Shown: piece after piece, positions 1 to 7,664 of the stretch
Numbering within the stretch: the first letter of the stretch is position 1
Layout: the number at the start of each line of letters is the position of its first letter
Source: an uncultured Clostridia bacterium
GTDB lineage: Bacteria > Bacillota > Clostridia > UBA1381
Reading direction: 5' to 3'
DNA length: 42,732 bases
NCBI GenBank assembly: GCA_934476075.1
Contig: CAKSNH010000019.1
Span: 1-42,732, forward strand
Notes under the pieces: model-generated
Database searches by the model: none
Seen by the model: the letters and a program-made list of their open reading frames with translations, nothing else
What the model was told of the DNA's origin: nothing
Position numbers and translations under genes: made by a program

Positions 1-29
1 TCGCCGAAGTATTATGATAAAATGTTCTC

Positions 30-64
30 CGAAACATAGAAATCTTTGATTTCGTTCTGTTTCG
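30..64 (-). promoter_or_regulatory. Stem-loop in leader of a gene left of the window
   Basis: Nested inverted repeat read on the - strand: outer arms CGAAACA/TGTTTCG (30-36 and 58-64) and inner arms GAAATC/GATTTC (39-44 and 48-53) with a 3-nt loop. It lies about 8 nt downstream of a leftward promoter (72-101), so it would sit near the 5' end of a transcript leaving the window. The gene it belongs to is not in the window, so its role is unknown. Confidence 0.35.
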
Positions 65-71
65 TGAGGTT

Positions 72-101
72 ATTATAACATAGATTGGAGTTATAAATCA
101 A
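72..101 (-). promoter_or_regulatory. Promoter reading leftward out of the window
   Basis: On the - strand, TTGATT (96-101), an 18-bp spacer and TATAAT (72-77). It lies just beyond the terminator of the rhamnogalacturonan lyase gene and probably drives a gene beyond position 1. Confidence 0.45.
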
Positions 102-104
102 TAC

Positions 105-138
105 AAAAAAATACGGAGAACAAAAATGTTCTCCGTAT
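105..138 (-). terminator. Rho-independent terminator of the PL11 gene
   Basis: A perfect 12-bp inverted repeat (111-122 / 127-138, arms ATACGGAGAACA and TGTTCTCCGTAT) with a 4-nt loop is followed on the - strand by a T run (105-110). It starts 14 nt after the stop codon of the PL11 gene. Confidence 0.9.
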
Positions 139-152
139 CATATTAAAGTCTA

Positions 153-2828
153 TTATTTTTGAATTTGATTATACAATCTTTCAATCATAGTAGCACCTTC
201 TGCACGAGTAGCTTCTGCCTTAGGAGCGAATGTTCCGTCAGGGTTACCTTTAACGATACCCAGTTGAACCGCACCTGCAACATAATCGTTAGCCCATGTA
301 GAAATTGTATCTTTATCAGTGAATGCTGATACATCGCCGCCTGTGCTGTCAAGTGATTTAGCCTTAGCAGCGTTGACAACCAATGATGCCATTTCTTCAC
401 GATTGATGTTTTGGTTAGGGTTGAACTTGCCGTCAACAACCATGTTTGAATCAATCAAACCTGCTGTTTCAGCAGCTTGGATATACGGAGTATACCATTC
501 GCCTGCTACGTCTGTGCAAGTACCTGAATAATCAGCTGAAATGTCAAGACCCAACATAGCTACGATAAGCTTTGTGAACTCTGCTCTTGTAATTTGTGAA
601 TCAGGTTCAAATGTTGTTTCTGTCATACCGTTGATAATGCCCTTGTTGTACATATTCATAACAGTTGCCTCAGCCCAGTGACCTACTGTATCTGTAAATA
701 CGCTTGTGCTTGGCTTATTTGTATCTGCCGGAGGAGTAACAACCGCACCGTCATTTGATACTTTTGATGCGTCAAATGCTTCCGGAGTATAGTTGTTTGC
801 AACCAATGTTACATTAGCGTCCGGCTGAGTTGTGTAACCAGGAATTGTATCGCTTAGATAGAAGCTAATGTGTGGTGGTTGGTTGTAAGCTACGTTGTAT
901 GTAGCAGCACCGATTCTGTACAAATCATCGTGCATGAATGTGTAGAAGTTATAGTCAGTAGGTTCTATTGTTGTATAAATTCTCAATACATATTTTGCTT
1001 TTGAACGAGTTACTGTATAGTCTTTGTTTGCTTGGTCATTGTGAACTGTGATTTGTTCATCATCTGAACCGATTTCTTTATAGCAAGCAAATTCTTCTCT
1101 CCAGTCACCGATAACGTCAGCTTGGAAGTTTACGTTACCCTTTGTACCGTTGATTGAGTTACCGTCTGCTGTGAAGATTACTTCTGATTTATTAGTGTCA
1201 TTGTTCCACTTAGAAATTGTAACGTGGTCTTGAAGTTGGTCTGTCAAACCGCCGTCCCAATAAATTCTGCCGTTCATAGCAAGACCTAAATCAGGAAGTT
1301 TTTCACCCTTGTCATTCCAATAACCTGAGCTGCCGGCACCCCATTGTACAAAGTAAGAATCTTTGTAACCGATGTTGGCAATCATACCACGACCTGTATC
1401 TTTGATACCATCGTGTGTTTGAAGAATTTTACCTGTCTTTGCATCTTGCAATGTTTGACCGAAGAACTGTGCAACTTGAACAGTTTGATTTGTTTCAGGG
1501 TCTACAAAATCATGTACCTGACCGCCGTCAAACGGTGTAGCTGTTGTTGATTCATAAACCTTCATGTATTCATAGCCTTCGTGTGTCGGGTCGAAATCAC
1601 CTAGGTGGTGAGCGTCACCGTGACCATAGCCTGAGTTCCAGATAACTTTACCGTCTTGGTCAAGTGCGATACAACCTGTGACAACTTCATCATAACCGTC
1701 ACCATCGATATCGCCGGCTGTCATTGAGTGGTTACCTTGACCGATACCCTTAGCGTCCTCTCTTGTATCGTATCTCCATTGTTTTACAAGTTTGTTGCCG
1801 TTCATACCGAAAGCGGCTACAACAGTTCTGCCTGTACCTACATCTTTTGATGGATAGTATCCACGCTGCTCTATAACTGATGGGTGAACACCGTCAAGCC
1901 ATGCGATAGTAGCAATATATCTTTCAGAACGGTTACCGTAACTGTCGCCCCATTCTGTCCAATCATCTGTTTGAGGGTCATAATCTACTGTGTCAAGAAC
2001 CTTACCTGTTGCACCTTCAAATGCAGTCAAGTAAAGAGGACCTTGTAGGTTTTTACCGTCATTAAGTTCAGCCCAGTTCTTTGTGCCGTCACCGATTACT
2101 GTGCCGTCGCTCGCAACAGTACCGTCAGCTGTTCTCAATACAACTTCCGATTTGCCGTCACCGTTAAAGTCAGCAACCATTAATTGAGTATCATGAGCAC
2201 CTGCACGAATGTTAGGACCCATGTCAATTCTCCAAAGTTTTGTACCGTCCATCTTATAGGCGTCAATATAAACTTTGTCTGTGAAACCTGATGTAGCAGC
2301 GTCCTTGGCATTGCTAGGATTCCACATCATAACAACTTCATATTCACCGTCACCGTCAAGGTCACCTACTGTTGCATCGCCCGGTGCATATTTAGCGTAT
2401 GTAAGTGTGTACCAGTCAATTTCGTCAGATACAGGAGTATCTTGAAGCGGAATTTCGATGTATTGGTTAGCCAAAACAGAAACTTGCTTTGATTGAGTTG
2501 CATCGTTTGTTACAACCATGTACTTAGAATCAAGAGTACCGTTAGGGTCTGTGAAGTTTGTGATGTTTCCGCTTGTAACCAACTGATTATCTCTGTAAAG
2601 CGAGAATTTTGTGTCGGCAGGCTCTGTACCAAGTCTTCTCCATGATACGAACACGCCCTTGTCAGTTTTAACAGCAACAACACCTCTGTCAAGATTTTCT
2701 ACCTGACGTGTAATGCTTGTTGCACTAGCCGACATTGTAGGCATAACGATACCTACTGATGCAATTTGAGCCAAAACAGCTGAGAAAATTGCAATTTTTT
2801 TAATGTTTTTGCCAATATTCTTAAACAT
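153..2828 (-). CDS. PL11 rhamnogalacturonan lyase with C-terminal SLH anchor
   Basis: Secreted polysaccharide lyase predicted to cleave the rhamnogalacturonan-I backbone of pectin by beta-elimination. Residues 1-38 form a signal peptide. From about residue 40 to 660 the protein matches family PL11 (YesW/YesX type): it opens with RQVENLDRGVVAVKTDKGV and carries DGDG/NGDG calcium-type motifs (DGDGEYEVV, NGDGKSEVV, DGDGYDEVV) typical of its beta-propeller. After a linker come three SLH domains (about 712-891) that would hold the enzyme on the cell wall polymer. The start at 2828 (891 aa) is chosen because a strong AGGGAGG site precedes it; an upstream in-frame ATG lacks one. Monocistronic, with its own promoter and terminator. 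Family assignment is strong; exo versus endo action cannot be told. Confidence 0.93.
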   Translation of the reverse strand: MFKNIGKNIKKIAIFSAVLAQIASVGIVMPTMSASATSITRQVENLDRGVVAVKTDKGVFVSWRRLGTEPADTKFSLYRDNQLVTSGNITNFTDPNGTLDSKYMVVTNDATQSKQVSVLANQYIEIPLQDTPVSDEIDWYTLTYAKYAPGDATVGDLDGDGEYEVVMMWNPSNAKDAATSGFTDKVYIDAYKMDGTKLWRIDMGPNIRAGAHDTQLMVADFNGDGKSEVVLRTADGTVASDGTVIGDGTKNWAELNDGKNLQGPLYLTAFEGATGKVLDTVDYDPQTDDWTEWGDSYGNRSERYIATIAWLDGVHPSVIEQRGYYPSKDVGTGRTVVAAFGMNGNKLVKQWRYDTREDAKGIGQGNHSMTAGDIDGDGYDEVVTGCIALDQDGKVIWNSGYGHGDAHHLGDFDPTHEGYEYMKVYESTTATPFDGGQVHDFVDPETNQTVQVAQFFGQTLQDAKTGKILQTHDGIKDTGRGMIANIGYKDSYFVQWGAGSSGYWNDKGEKLPDLGLAMNGRIYWDGGLTDQLQDHVTISKWNNDTNKSEVIFTADGNSINGTKGNVNFQADVIGDWREEFACYKEIGSDDEQITVHNDQANKDYTVTRSKAKYVLRIYTTIEPTDYNFYTFMHDDLYRIGAATYNVAYNQPPHISFYLSDTIPGYTTQPDANVTLVANNYTPEAFDASKVSNDGAVVTPPADTNKPSTSVFTDTVGHWAEATVMNMYNKGIINGMTETTFEPDSQITRAEFTKLIVAMLGLDISADYSGTCTDVAGEWYTPYIQAAETAGLIDSNMVVDGKFNPNQNINREEMASLVVNAAKAKSLDSTGGDVSAFTDKDTISTWANDYVAGAVQLGIVKGNPDGTFAPKAEATRAEGATMIERLYNQIQK

Positions 2829-2863
2829 ATTGCGTCCTCCCTGTAAGTATATATGTGTATATT

Positions 2864-2892
2864 TGTTCACAAAATGAACATTTATTGTTCAC
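2864..2892 (-). promoter_or_regulatory. Candidate operator at the PL11 promoter
   Basis: TGTTCA (2864-2869), five bases, then TGAACA (2875-2880) form an inverted repeat; a further TGTTCAC lies at 2886-2892. The sites fall between the -10 element and the start codon, overlapping the expected transcription start, a position that suits a repressor. The regulator is not identifiable here. Confidence 0.4.
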
Positions 2893-2921
2893 ATTATATC
2901 ATATTTATTTTCAAATTAAAA
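2893..2921 (-). promoter_or_regulatory. Promoter of the PL11 gene
   Basis: On the - strand TTTTAA (2916-2921), 17 bp, TATAAT (2893-2898). The -10 is perfect and the -35 weak, which would suit a regulated gene. The rest of the gap up to 3048 is AT-rich and holds no gene. Confidence 0.5.
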
Positions 2922-3046
2922 GACTTTTACAAAAAAAATATGAAAAACAAACGATGATTTGTTACAAGTGTATATAATATAAAAAAATATTTGTACAAAA
3001 TATACAATTATCAAAATATCATATATATGTACTGCCGTATAAATGC

Positions 3047-3087
3047 AAAAATAGTGCAAAACTTTTGGCAAAAGCTTTACACTATTT
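3047..3087 (-). terminator. Terminator of the acetyltransferase-tatD operon
   Basis: Long inverted repeat (3049-3087; arms AAATAGTGTAAAGCTTTT and AAAAGTTTTGCACTATTT, two mismatches, 3-nt loop) running into a T run on the - strand. It begins 3 nt after the tatD stop codon. Confidence 0.85.
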
Positions 3088-3090
3088 CAT

Positions 3091-3858
3091 TTATGCTATA
3101 TCAAAGCACTTCATTCCGTTTATCATTGTAATTTCTTCTACTTCCTTAACGCTTATACTGCGAAGTGTTGCGATTTTTTCCGCAATGATAGGCAGATACA
3201 ATGAGCAGTTTTTCTTGCCTCGGCAAGGTACGGGAGTAAGGTACGGGCAGTCTGTTTCAAGCACCATGCTTTCAAGCGGAACATAGCTTGCCACCTCAAC
3301 GGGGCGAACCGCATTTTTAAATGTTACCGTACCGCCGAACGCGATGTACATTCCCAAATCCAGCACTTCCCGTGCCATTTCCCTGCTGCCCGAAAAACAA
3401 TGCAGAATACCGCCGACCTCCTCGGCATGACACGCACGCAGAATATCCATGGTATCTTTATGAGCCTCTCTGTCATGTATTATAACGGGAAGTTTAAGTT
3501 CTTTTGCAAGTTCAATCTGTCTTGCAAACCATTCCTTCTGTACATTTTTCGGTACATCATCATAATAATAGTCAAGCCCGATTTCGCCGACAGCTTTAAT
3601 CTTCTTGTGCTTGGCATACTCTTTTAATGTATCCATATCGCTTTCGGTCAGTTCTCCCGCATCTGACGGGTGAACCCCGACAGAACCGTATATAAAATCA
3701 TACTTGTCGATAAGTTTTATAATCGGGTCTAAATCCTCCATTGACGCACAGGCGTTCATAATTTTACCTATATTATTTTCTTTCATCATGGATAAAATCA
3801 TATCGCCGTCCGTATTAAACTGTTCATCTGTATAATGTGCGTGCGTATCAAAGTACAT
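3091..3858 (-). CDS. tatD: TatD family metal-dependent hydrolase (DNase)
   Basis: 255 aa, the usual length for TatD/YcfH/YabD amidohydrolase-superfamily nucleases, which act as Mg2+-dependent 3'-5' exonucleases in the cytoplasm. The N-terminal metal motif is DTHAHY (H6, H8); further ligands lie in GEIGLDYYY, IIHDREAH and the late LETDCPYLTP motif, so all metal-binding elements are present. RBS GAGGAG precedes the ATG. Last gene of a five-gene - strand run, 19 nt after the CPBP protease gene. In many Firmicutes tatD sits by metG or rnmV; here it does not. Confidence 0.9.
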   Translation of the reverse strand: MYFDTHAHYTDEQFNTDGDMILSMMKENNIGKIMNACASMEDLDPIIKLIDKYDFIYGSVGVHPSDAGELTESDMDTLKEYAKHKKIKAVGEIGLDYYYDDVPKNVQKEWFARQIELAKELKLPVIIHDREAHKDTMDILRACHAEEVGGILHCFSGSREMAREVLDLGMYIAFGGTVTFKNAVRPVEVASYVPLESMVLETDCPYLTPVPCRGKKNCSLYLPIIAEKIATLRSISVKEVEEITMINGMKCFDIA

Positions 3859-3877
3859 AACCTGTCACTCCTCTTTC

Positions 3878-4840
3878 CTAAGGCAGTACAAAACTTTGTA
3901 TCTGTGCTGCAAAATCTTCAAACGGTGCCGTAAGTTCGCCGCTTTTTATTCTCACCGCAATCACCATCAAATTAAATACCACACATACCGCAATGCTCAA
4001 AATAAGTCCCACCGACAGCCCTTTTTTCATTTTTGGCGTGAAAATAAAACTGTGTGTGTCGACATCTTTGTAAATCTTCAAAAATCCCACTATCATAAAC
4101 GGGAATGCGGCAACGAGCAATGCCGCCAAAACAACAAATACGGTCTGCGGAACGGTATTATTTTCAGTAACTGCCGTCATGACAAAACTCATGCCGTTGT
4201 TCACACAGTGCATTATTATGCTGGGGATTATAGAGCCGGTGACTTTTTTTACCGCTCCGAACAACATTCCTATAAAAAATATGGCAATCATGCTTTGTGC
4301 CGACACATGGAGCATGGCGAATATTATCGCACTGACCAAAATTTCGGCGGCAATTCCATACTTTTCGAGCATTTTCATTATAATTCCCCTGCACAGCAAT
4401 TCTTCAAGCACGGGGGCAAGAACACACAGCGAAAATATCATCTGCACAGTACCGAGGGCTGTTTGTGGCAGTATGTCGCCTTGGTCGGGTGTGCCGAACA
4501 GAAAATAGGAAAATGTCGTTGCGTACATTGACACAAATACGGCAAAATACTGAGCCGCCATCGGCAGAAAAATCAAAAGCGGAATTAATATCGGCTTAAA
4601 CTTTTTCACACCTATGTATTCTCTCCAATTTTGTTCACCCTTGTATTTCTTTTCTATCAGGAATATCCCCGCAATGCACGGCAGTATAATCATAAATTCG
4701 CCTATAACGGAACTGCCGAATTCACCGCACCAATTTTCGGGCAATAACTCACTGAGTAAAGATACTCCCAAAACTAAAATGATAGTTCCGAACGCAAGCC
4801 ACCATACATTCTGAAAACCTCTGTTAGTTGTCACAATCAA
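3878..4840 (-). CDS. CPBP (CAAX-type) intramembrane metalloprotease
   Basis: Polytopic membrane protein of 320 aa with about eight hydrophobic segments. The CPBP/Abi signature is complete: EELLCRG (E146-E147 and the following Arg), FAMLHVSAQ (motif 2 His) and IMHCVNNG (motif 3 His and Asn). Members cleave membrane-bound peptides or act in bacteriocin self-protection; the substrate is unknown. No ATG fits: the frame opens with TTG at 4840, with GTG two codons on, both behind an AGCAGG site. It overlaps the end of the formyl-THF cyclo-ligase gene by 17 nt, which suggests translational coupling. Confidence 0.88.
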   Translation of the reverse strand: MIVTTNRGFQNVWWLAFGTIILVLGVSLLSELLPENWCGEFGSSVIGEFMIILPCIAGIFLIEKKYKGEQNWREYIGVKKFKPILIPLLIFLPMAAQYFAVFVSMYATTFSYFLFGTPDQGDILPQTALGTVQMIFSLCVLAPVLEELLCRGIIMKMLEKYGIAAEILVSAIIFAMLHVSAQSMIAIFFIGMLFGAVKKVTGSIIPSIIMHCVNNGMSFVMTAVTENNTVPQTVFVVLAALLVAAFPFMIVGFLKIYKDVDTHSFIFTPKMKKGLSVGLILSIAVCVVFNLMVIAVRIKSGELTAPFEDFAAQIQSFVLP

Positions 4841-5381
4841 TATACCTGCTTTCTGTCAAAATAATATCCATAGCCACATCATGCTGCTCGGTTGCGGCTT
4901 TGCCAACAATCTGAAAATCATAGCAAAATGCCGCTTTAACAGCGTTTGTATTTTCAAAAAAGCGGTCATAGTACCCTTTTCCGTAACCTATTCTTCCGCC
5001 CGATTCGTCAAACACCAATCCCGGAACAACAACCAAATCAACCTCGTCGGCATTGCATGGTATCACAACGCTCGGTTCGGATATTCCGAACGCACCCTCT
5101 TTTAATGCGTCAAGGCTTTCAAGATACGATAAGGTCAGCGTGTTGTCCGACACGTTTGTGATAGGCACAATCACCTTTTTTCCGTCATGCAAAATCCGCT
5201 CTGCAAGGTTAAATGTGTCAGGTTCATTTTTAGCCGACAGATATAACATTACGGTATCTGCATTTTTGTATTCCGATGTGCTTAAAAAACGCTGTGTGAT
5301 TTTAGCACTTTTTTCGCATACTTCATCAATGCTCATAGCGTTTCTGAGCTTTCGCATTTGTTTTCTCTGTTCGTTCTTCAT
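4824..5381 (-). CDS. 5-formyltetrahydrofolate cyclo-ligase
   Basis: 185 aa, full length for the MTHFS family, which uses ATP to convert 5-formyl-THF to 5,10-methenyl-THF and returns stored folate to one-carbon metabolism. The family signature is at residues 129-140 (GRIGYGKGYYDR), and the N-terminal KNEQRKQMRKLR basic helix is typical. Its ATG overlaps the stop codon of the DJ-1 family gene by one base (TAATG), so the two are probably translationally coupled. Its 3' end overlaps the CPBP gene. Identification is firm; the link with its neighbours is only transcriptional as far as can be seen. Confidence 0.93.
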   Translation of the reverse strand: MKNEQRKQMRKLRNAMSIDEVCEKSAKITQRFLSTSEYKNADTVMLYLSAKNEPDTFNLAERILHDGKKVIVPITNVSDNTLTLSYLESLDALKEGAFGISEPSVVIPCNADEVDLVVVPGLVFDESGGRIGYGKGYYDRFFENTNAVKAAFCYDFQIVGKAATEQHDVAMDIILTESRYIDCDN

Positions 5382-5914
5382 TAATACTGCATTGCAGCCT
5401 TTACCTTGTCCGCAACGGCTTTTCCTCTCATAATTTCAACTATTTTAAATCCGAAATCGCTTGCCGCACCCGCACCTTTTGCGGTAATCAATTTTCCGTC
5501 ACAGACCACTTTTTCACCCGTAACGTCAGCACCGTTCATATACTGCTCGTAGCCGGGGAAACAGGTAACTTTTTTGCCCTTTGCAATTCCTCGCTTGCCT
5601 AGGATTGACGGTGCGGCACATATTGCGGCTATATATTTGTCATACTGCATACAATAATTGATAAGTGCGTGCACTCTGTCGTCATCGTCCAAAACAGTAT
5701 GTCCCGGTCCGCCCGGAAGAATAAGCATATCCATAGCACCCGCAACCAAATCGTCAAGCATAATATCTGCCGTAACGGGTATGTCATGTGCACCCGTCAC
5801 AACCTTATCGTTTACACCGACAGTCTGTACGCTTAGCTCTGCTCTGCGCATTATATCAAGAGTTTCCAATGCTTCTATTTCTTCAAATCCGTCCACAAGC
5901 AAAATGTAAATCAT
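5381..5914 (-). CDS. DJ-1/PfpI family protein
   Basis: 177-aa cytoplasmic protein of the DJ-1/YajL/ThiJ branch of the class I glutamine-amidotransferase-like fold. The nucleophile-elbow cysteine is C99 in AAICAAPS, with the conserved partner glutamate E14 in GFEEIEALE. Proposed activities in the family include chaperone, deglycase and glyoxalase functions; which applies here is unknown. The start at 5914 is preferred over an upstream in-frame codon because GAGGAG lies at the right distance. The gene sits 23 nt after the acetyltransferase gene and overlaps the next gene by one base. Confidence 0.9.
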   Translation of the reverse strand: MIYILLVDGFEEIEALETLDIMRRAELSVQTVGVNDKVVTGAHDIPVTADIMLDDLVAGAMDMLILPGGPGHTVLDDDDRVHALINYCMQYDKYIAAICAAPSILGKRGIAKGKKVTCFPGYEQYMNGADVTGEKVVCDGKLITAKGAGAASDFGFKIVEIMRGKAVADKVKAAMQY

Positions 5915-5937
5915 GTCTGTATTCTCCTCTCGTTTTA

Positions 5938-7098
5938 TCACACAATAAGCATATTAATAAAATTATCCTTTTTGCAGAATAAGTCTGTGATTTTGCTTAT
6001 ATCACCGCTTAACAAATTCAGCTTTTTCGCCTCTGACGGCGACAAAAATCCAAGATACAGCTGTGTAAGTGTGCCTATATCACATATAATATCCGCATTT
6101 TCCGCATCTTGTTCCGACTTTACAATCTTTCCGCCGTCTATTATAAATGTACCGTCATTTCGGCTTTCTATTCTGTCTATAACTTTTAAAGTTAGACTTT
6201 GGTCAAAATGCGTGGTGTATATTGCCGCCGTAAGTGCCGCCGGTACATTCACTATGCGTGACGTCACAAACGGGTATAATCCCACCGCTGTGCGGTTATC
6301 GCAAAAATCAAGATAAGCCAAATCGTCGGCAGGGGCTTTTAGCATAACCTTGTCCGCTTGTGTTATATGCGAGCGGATATATGCCATAATCGACGCATAT
6401 GCCGAATGATTGATGTAAGCTGTTTCATATATGTGCATTTCACGTCCGCTCATGATATACATAAGGTATCCGACAGGCTCGCCGGCATTGTTTCTTACCA
6501 ATGCAACATATCCGCCGAAATTGTTCTGCAAATCGTCAAGTATCAAAAGCCAATTCTGCGGTGTGCGGACAATATATCCGTTTTTATCGGCGGTGTAGCG
6601 GTCATATATCCCCGATATTACCGCAATCATTGTTTCGTTTGTGGTTACACGCTCCACGCTGCCTCTGATAGTATAATTAGGTATATTTTTTATATCTATA
6701 TTATATTGTTTATACTGATGCGTCAGACGAAACCCGAATTTATCGAACATTTTATATGACGGCGGCACTGCAAAGCACACGCTTTTTCCCATATCGTACA
6801 TATCGGCGACAGCTTTTGTCAATAGTGCTCTTGCGTAACCGTTTCCGCGATATTCGGGCAAGGTTGTTATATTGCTTATATATGCGGAATGTGCAGGCAC
6901 ATGATTTATCATCATAGAATATGCCGTCCATTCAAGCACTGACTTGATTTTTCCGCCTTCTTCGGCTACAAGTGTTGCCGTGTACGGCTTGCATCGTTCA
7001 GCGTACCAGTCAGCATAAGCGTCGGAGCAATTCAGGTTATATTTAAAAATAGATTTTAATTGTGCATTATCCATTTCGGAGGAAATTCTGATATTCAT
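5938..7098 (-). CDS. Eis-like GNAT N-acetyltransferase
   Basis: 386 aa with the three-part Eis layout: an N-terminal GNAT domain with the acetyl-CoA loop at residues 80-92 (LPEYRGNGYARAL), a second GNAT-like half (about 150-270), and a C-terminal SCP2-like domain (about 300-386). Eis proteins acetylate amines on small molecules or proteins, some of them aminoglycosides; the substrate here is unknown. RBS AGAAGGG precedes the ATG. First gene of the - strand operon, behind a good promoter (7045-7073). The C-terminal carboxylate that Eis uses in catalysis is hydrophobic here as well (ends INMLIV). Confidence 0.85.
   Translation of the reverse strand: MNIRISSEMDNAQLKSIFKYNLNCSDAYADWYAERCKPYTATLVAEEGGKIKSVLEWTAYSMMINHVPAHSAYISNITTLPEYRGNGYARALLTKAVADMYDMGKSVCFAVPPSYKMFDKFGFRLTHQYKQYNIDIKNIPNYTIRGSVERVTTNETMIAVISGIYDRYTADKNGYIVRTPQNWLLILDDLQNNFGGYVALVRNNAGEPVGYLMYIMSGREMHIYETAYINHSAYASIMAYIRSHITQADKVMLKAPADDLAYLDFCDNRTAVGLYPFVTSRIVNVPAALTAAIYTTHFDQSLTLKVIDRIESRNDGTFIIDGGKIVKSEQDAENADIICDIGTLTQLYLGFLSPSEAKKLNLLSGDISKITDLFCKKDNFINMLIV
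7045..7073 (-). promoter_or_regulatory. Promoter of the acetyltransferase-tatD operon
   Basis: On the - strand TTGAAT (7068-7073), 17 bp, TATAAT (7045-7050) with -10 consensus. Of the 565-bp gap 7099-7664 the left part holds little beyond this promoter, and the right part is the hairpin-rich repeat described separately. No gene is seen in the gap. Confidence 0.75.
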
Positions 7099-7252
7099 TG
7101 GTCTGCCCTTCTTTCATATAATTGCAATATATTATTTATTGAATATTATACCACTTGGCTGAAAAATATTCAATATAATACACAAAATATTACACGGTTT
7201 TTGAGGTGAAGTAAATTGGAAAGTGCGGGAGGTATACACAAATTGCGCTATA

Positions 7253-7638
7253 ATTTGTTAATGCCTACACTCATGGGGAAGTGAAACGTCCCCGTCGCTA
7301 AATTCCGACAACGTCAGTTGCACTACATTTTGATTTTCACTATACTCAGACAGACCACCACAAATTGTAGTTTATAGGTAATTTTATTCAAATTTATAAT
7401 TTTGTATCTAAGTCCACCATAAGCTGAATTTAGTTCACAGTAGCGTCATTCTTCCGCTACACAAATGTAGATATAGCCGAAAGCATAAGGATTTCGCTTG
7501 TTGCGACAAGCGACAAACTTTTAGAAAGTTTGACCAAACTTGGACGCTAGGGGATTTCGCTCGTTGCGACGAGCGACAAAAGACGCTGCCTTTTGAAACC
7601 GCAATCCTTTAAAAAGGATTGACCCAAACTTTAATGGG
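7253..7638 (+). repeat. Hairpin-rich intergenic element, copy A
   Basis: About 385 bp that recurs, inverted, at 42320-42732. Two blocks are identical between the copies: 7428-7483 (56 bp) and 7510-7592 (83 bp). The element is a chain of small hairpins: GGGG/CCCC near 7274-7292, GTAGCG/CGCTAC (7440-7460), CGCTTG/CAAGCG (7495-7512), CAAACTTT/AAAGTTTG (7514-7532), CGCTCG/CGAGCG (7558-7575) and CAATCCTTT/AAAGGATTG (7602-7621). Paired positions change together between modules and copies. It has no convincing ORF. Whether it is a non-autonomous mobile element, an RNA or both is unknown. Confidence 0.8.
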
Positions 7639-7664
7639 CTCCGCATTACCTCACAAATTCCAAC

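Noticed and set aside
3896..4531. 211-codon + strand frame opposite the CPBP protease gene
   Set aside because: Rich in His, Tyr and Asn in a pattern typical of antisense frames; no RBS, and the opposite strand has a protein with full family motifs.
7253..7638. Insertion sequence
   Set aside because: No transposase frame and no terminal repeats with target duplication could be defined; called a repeat element instead.
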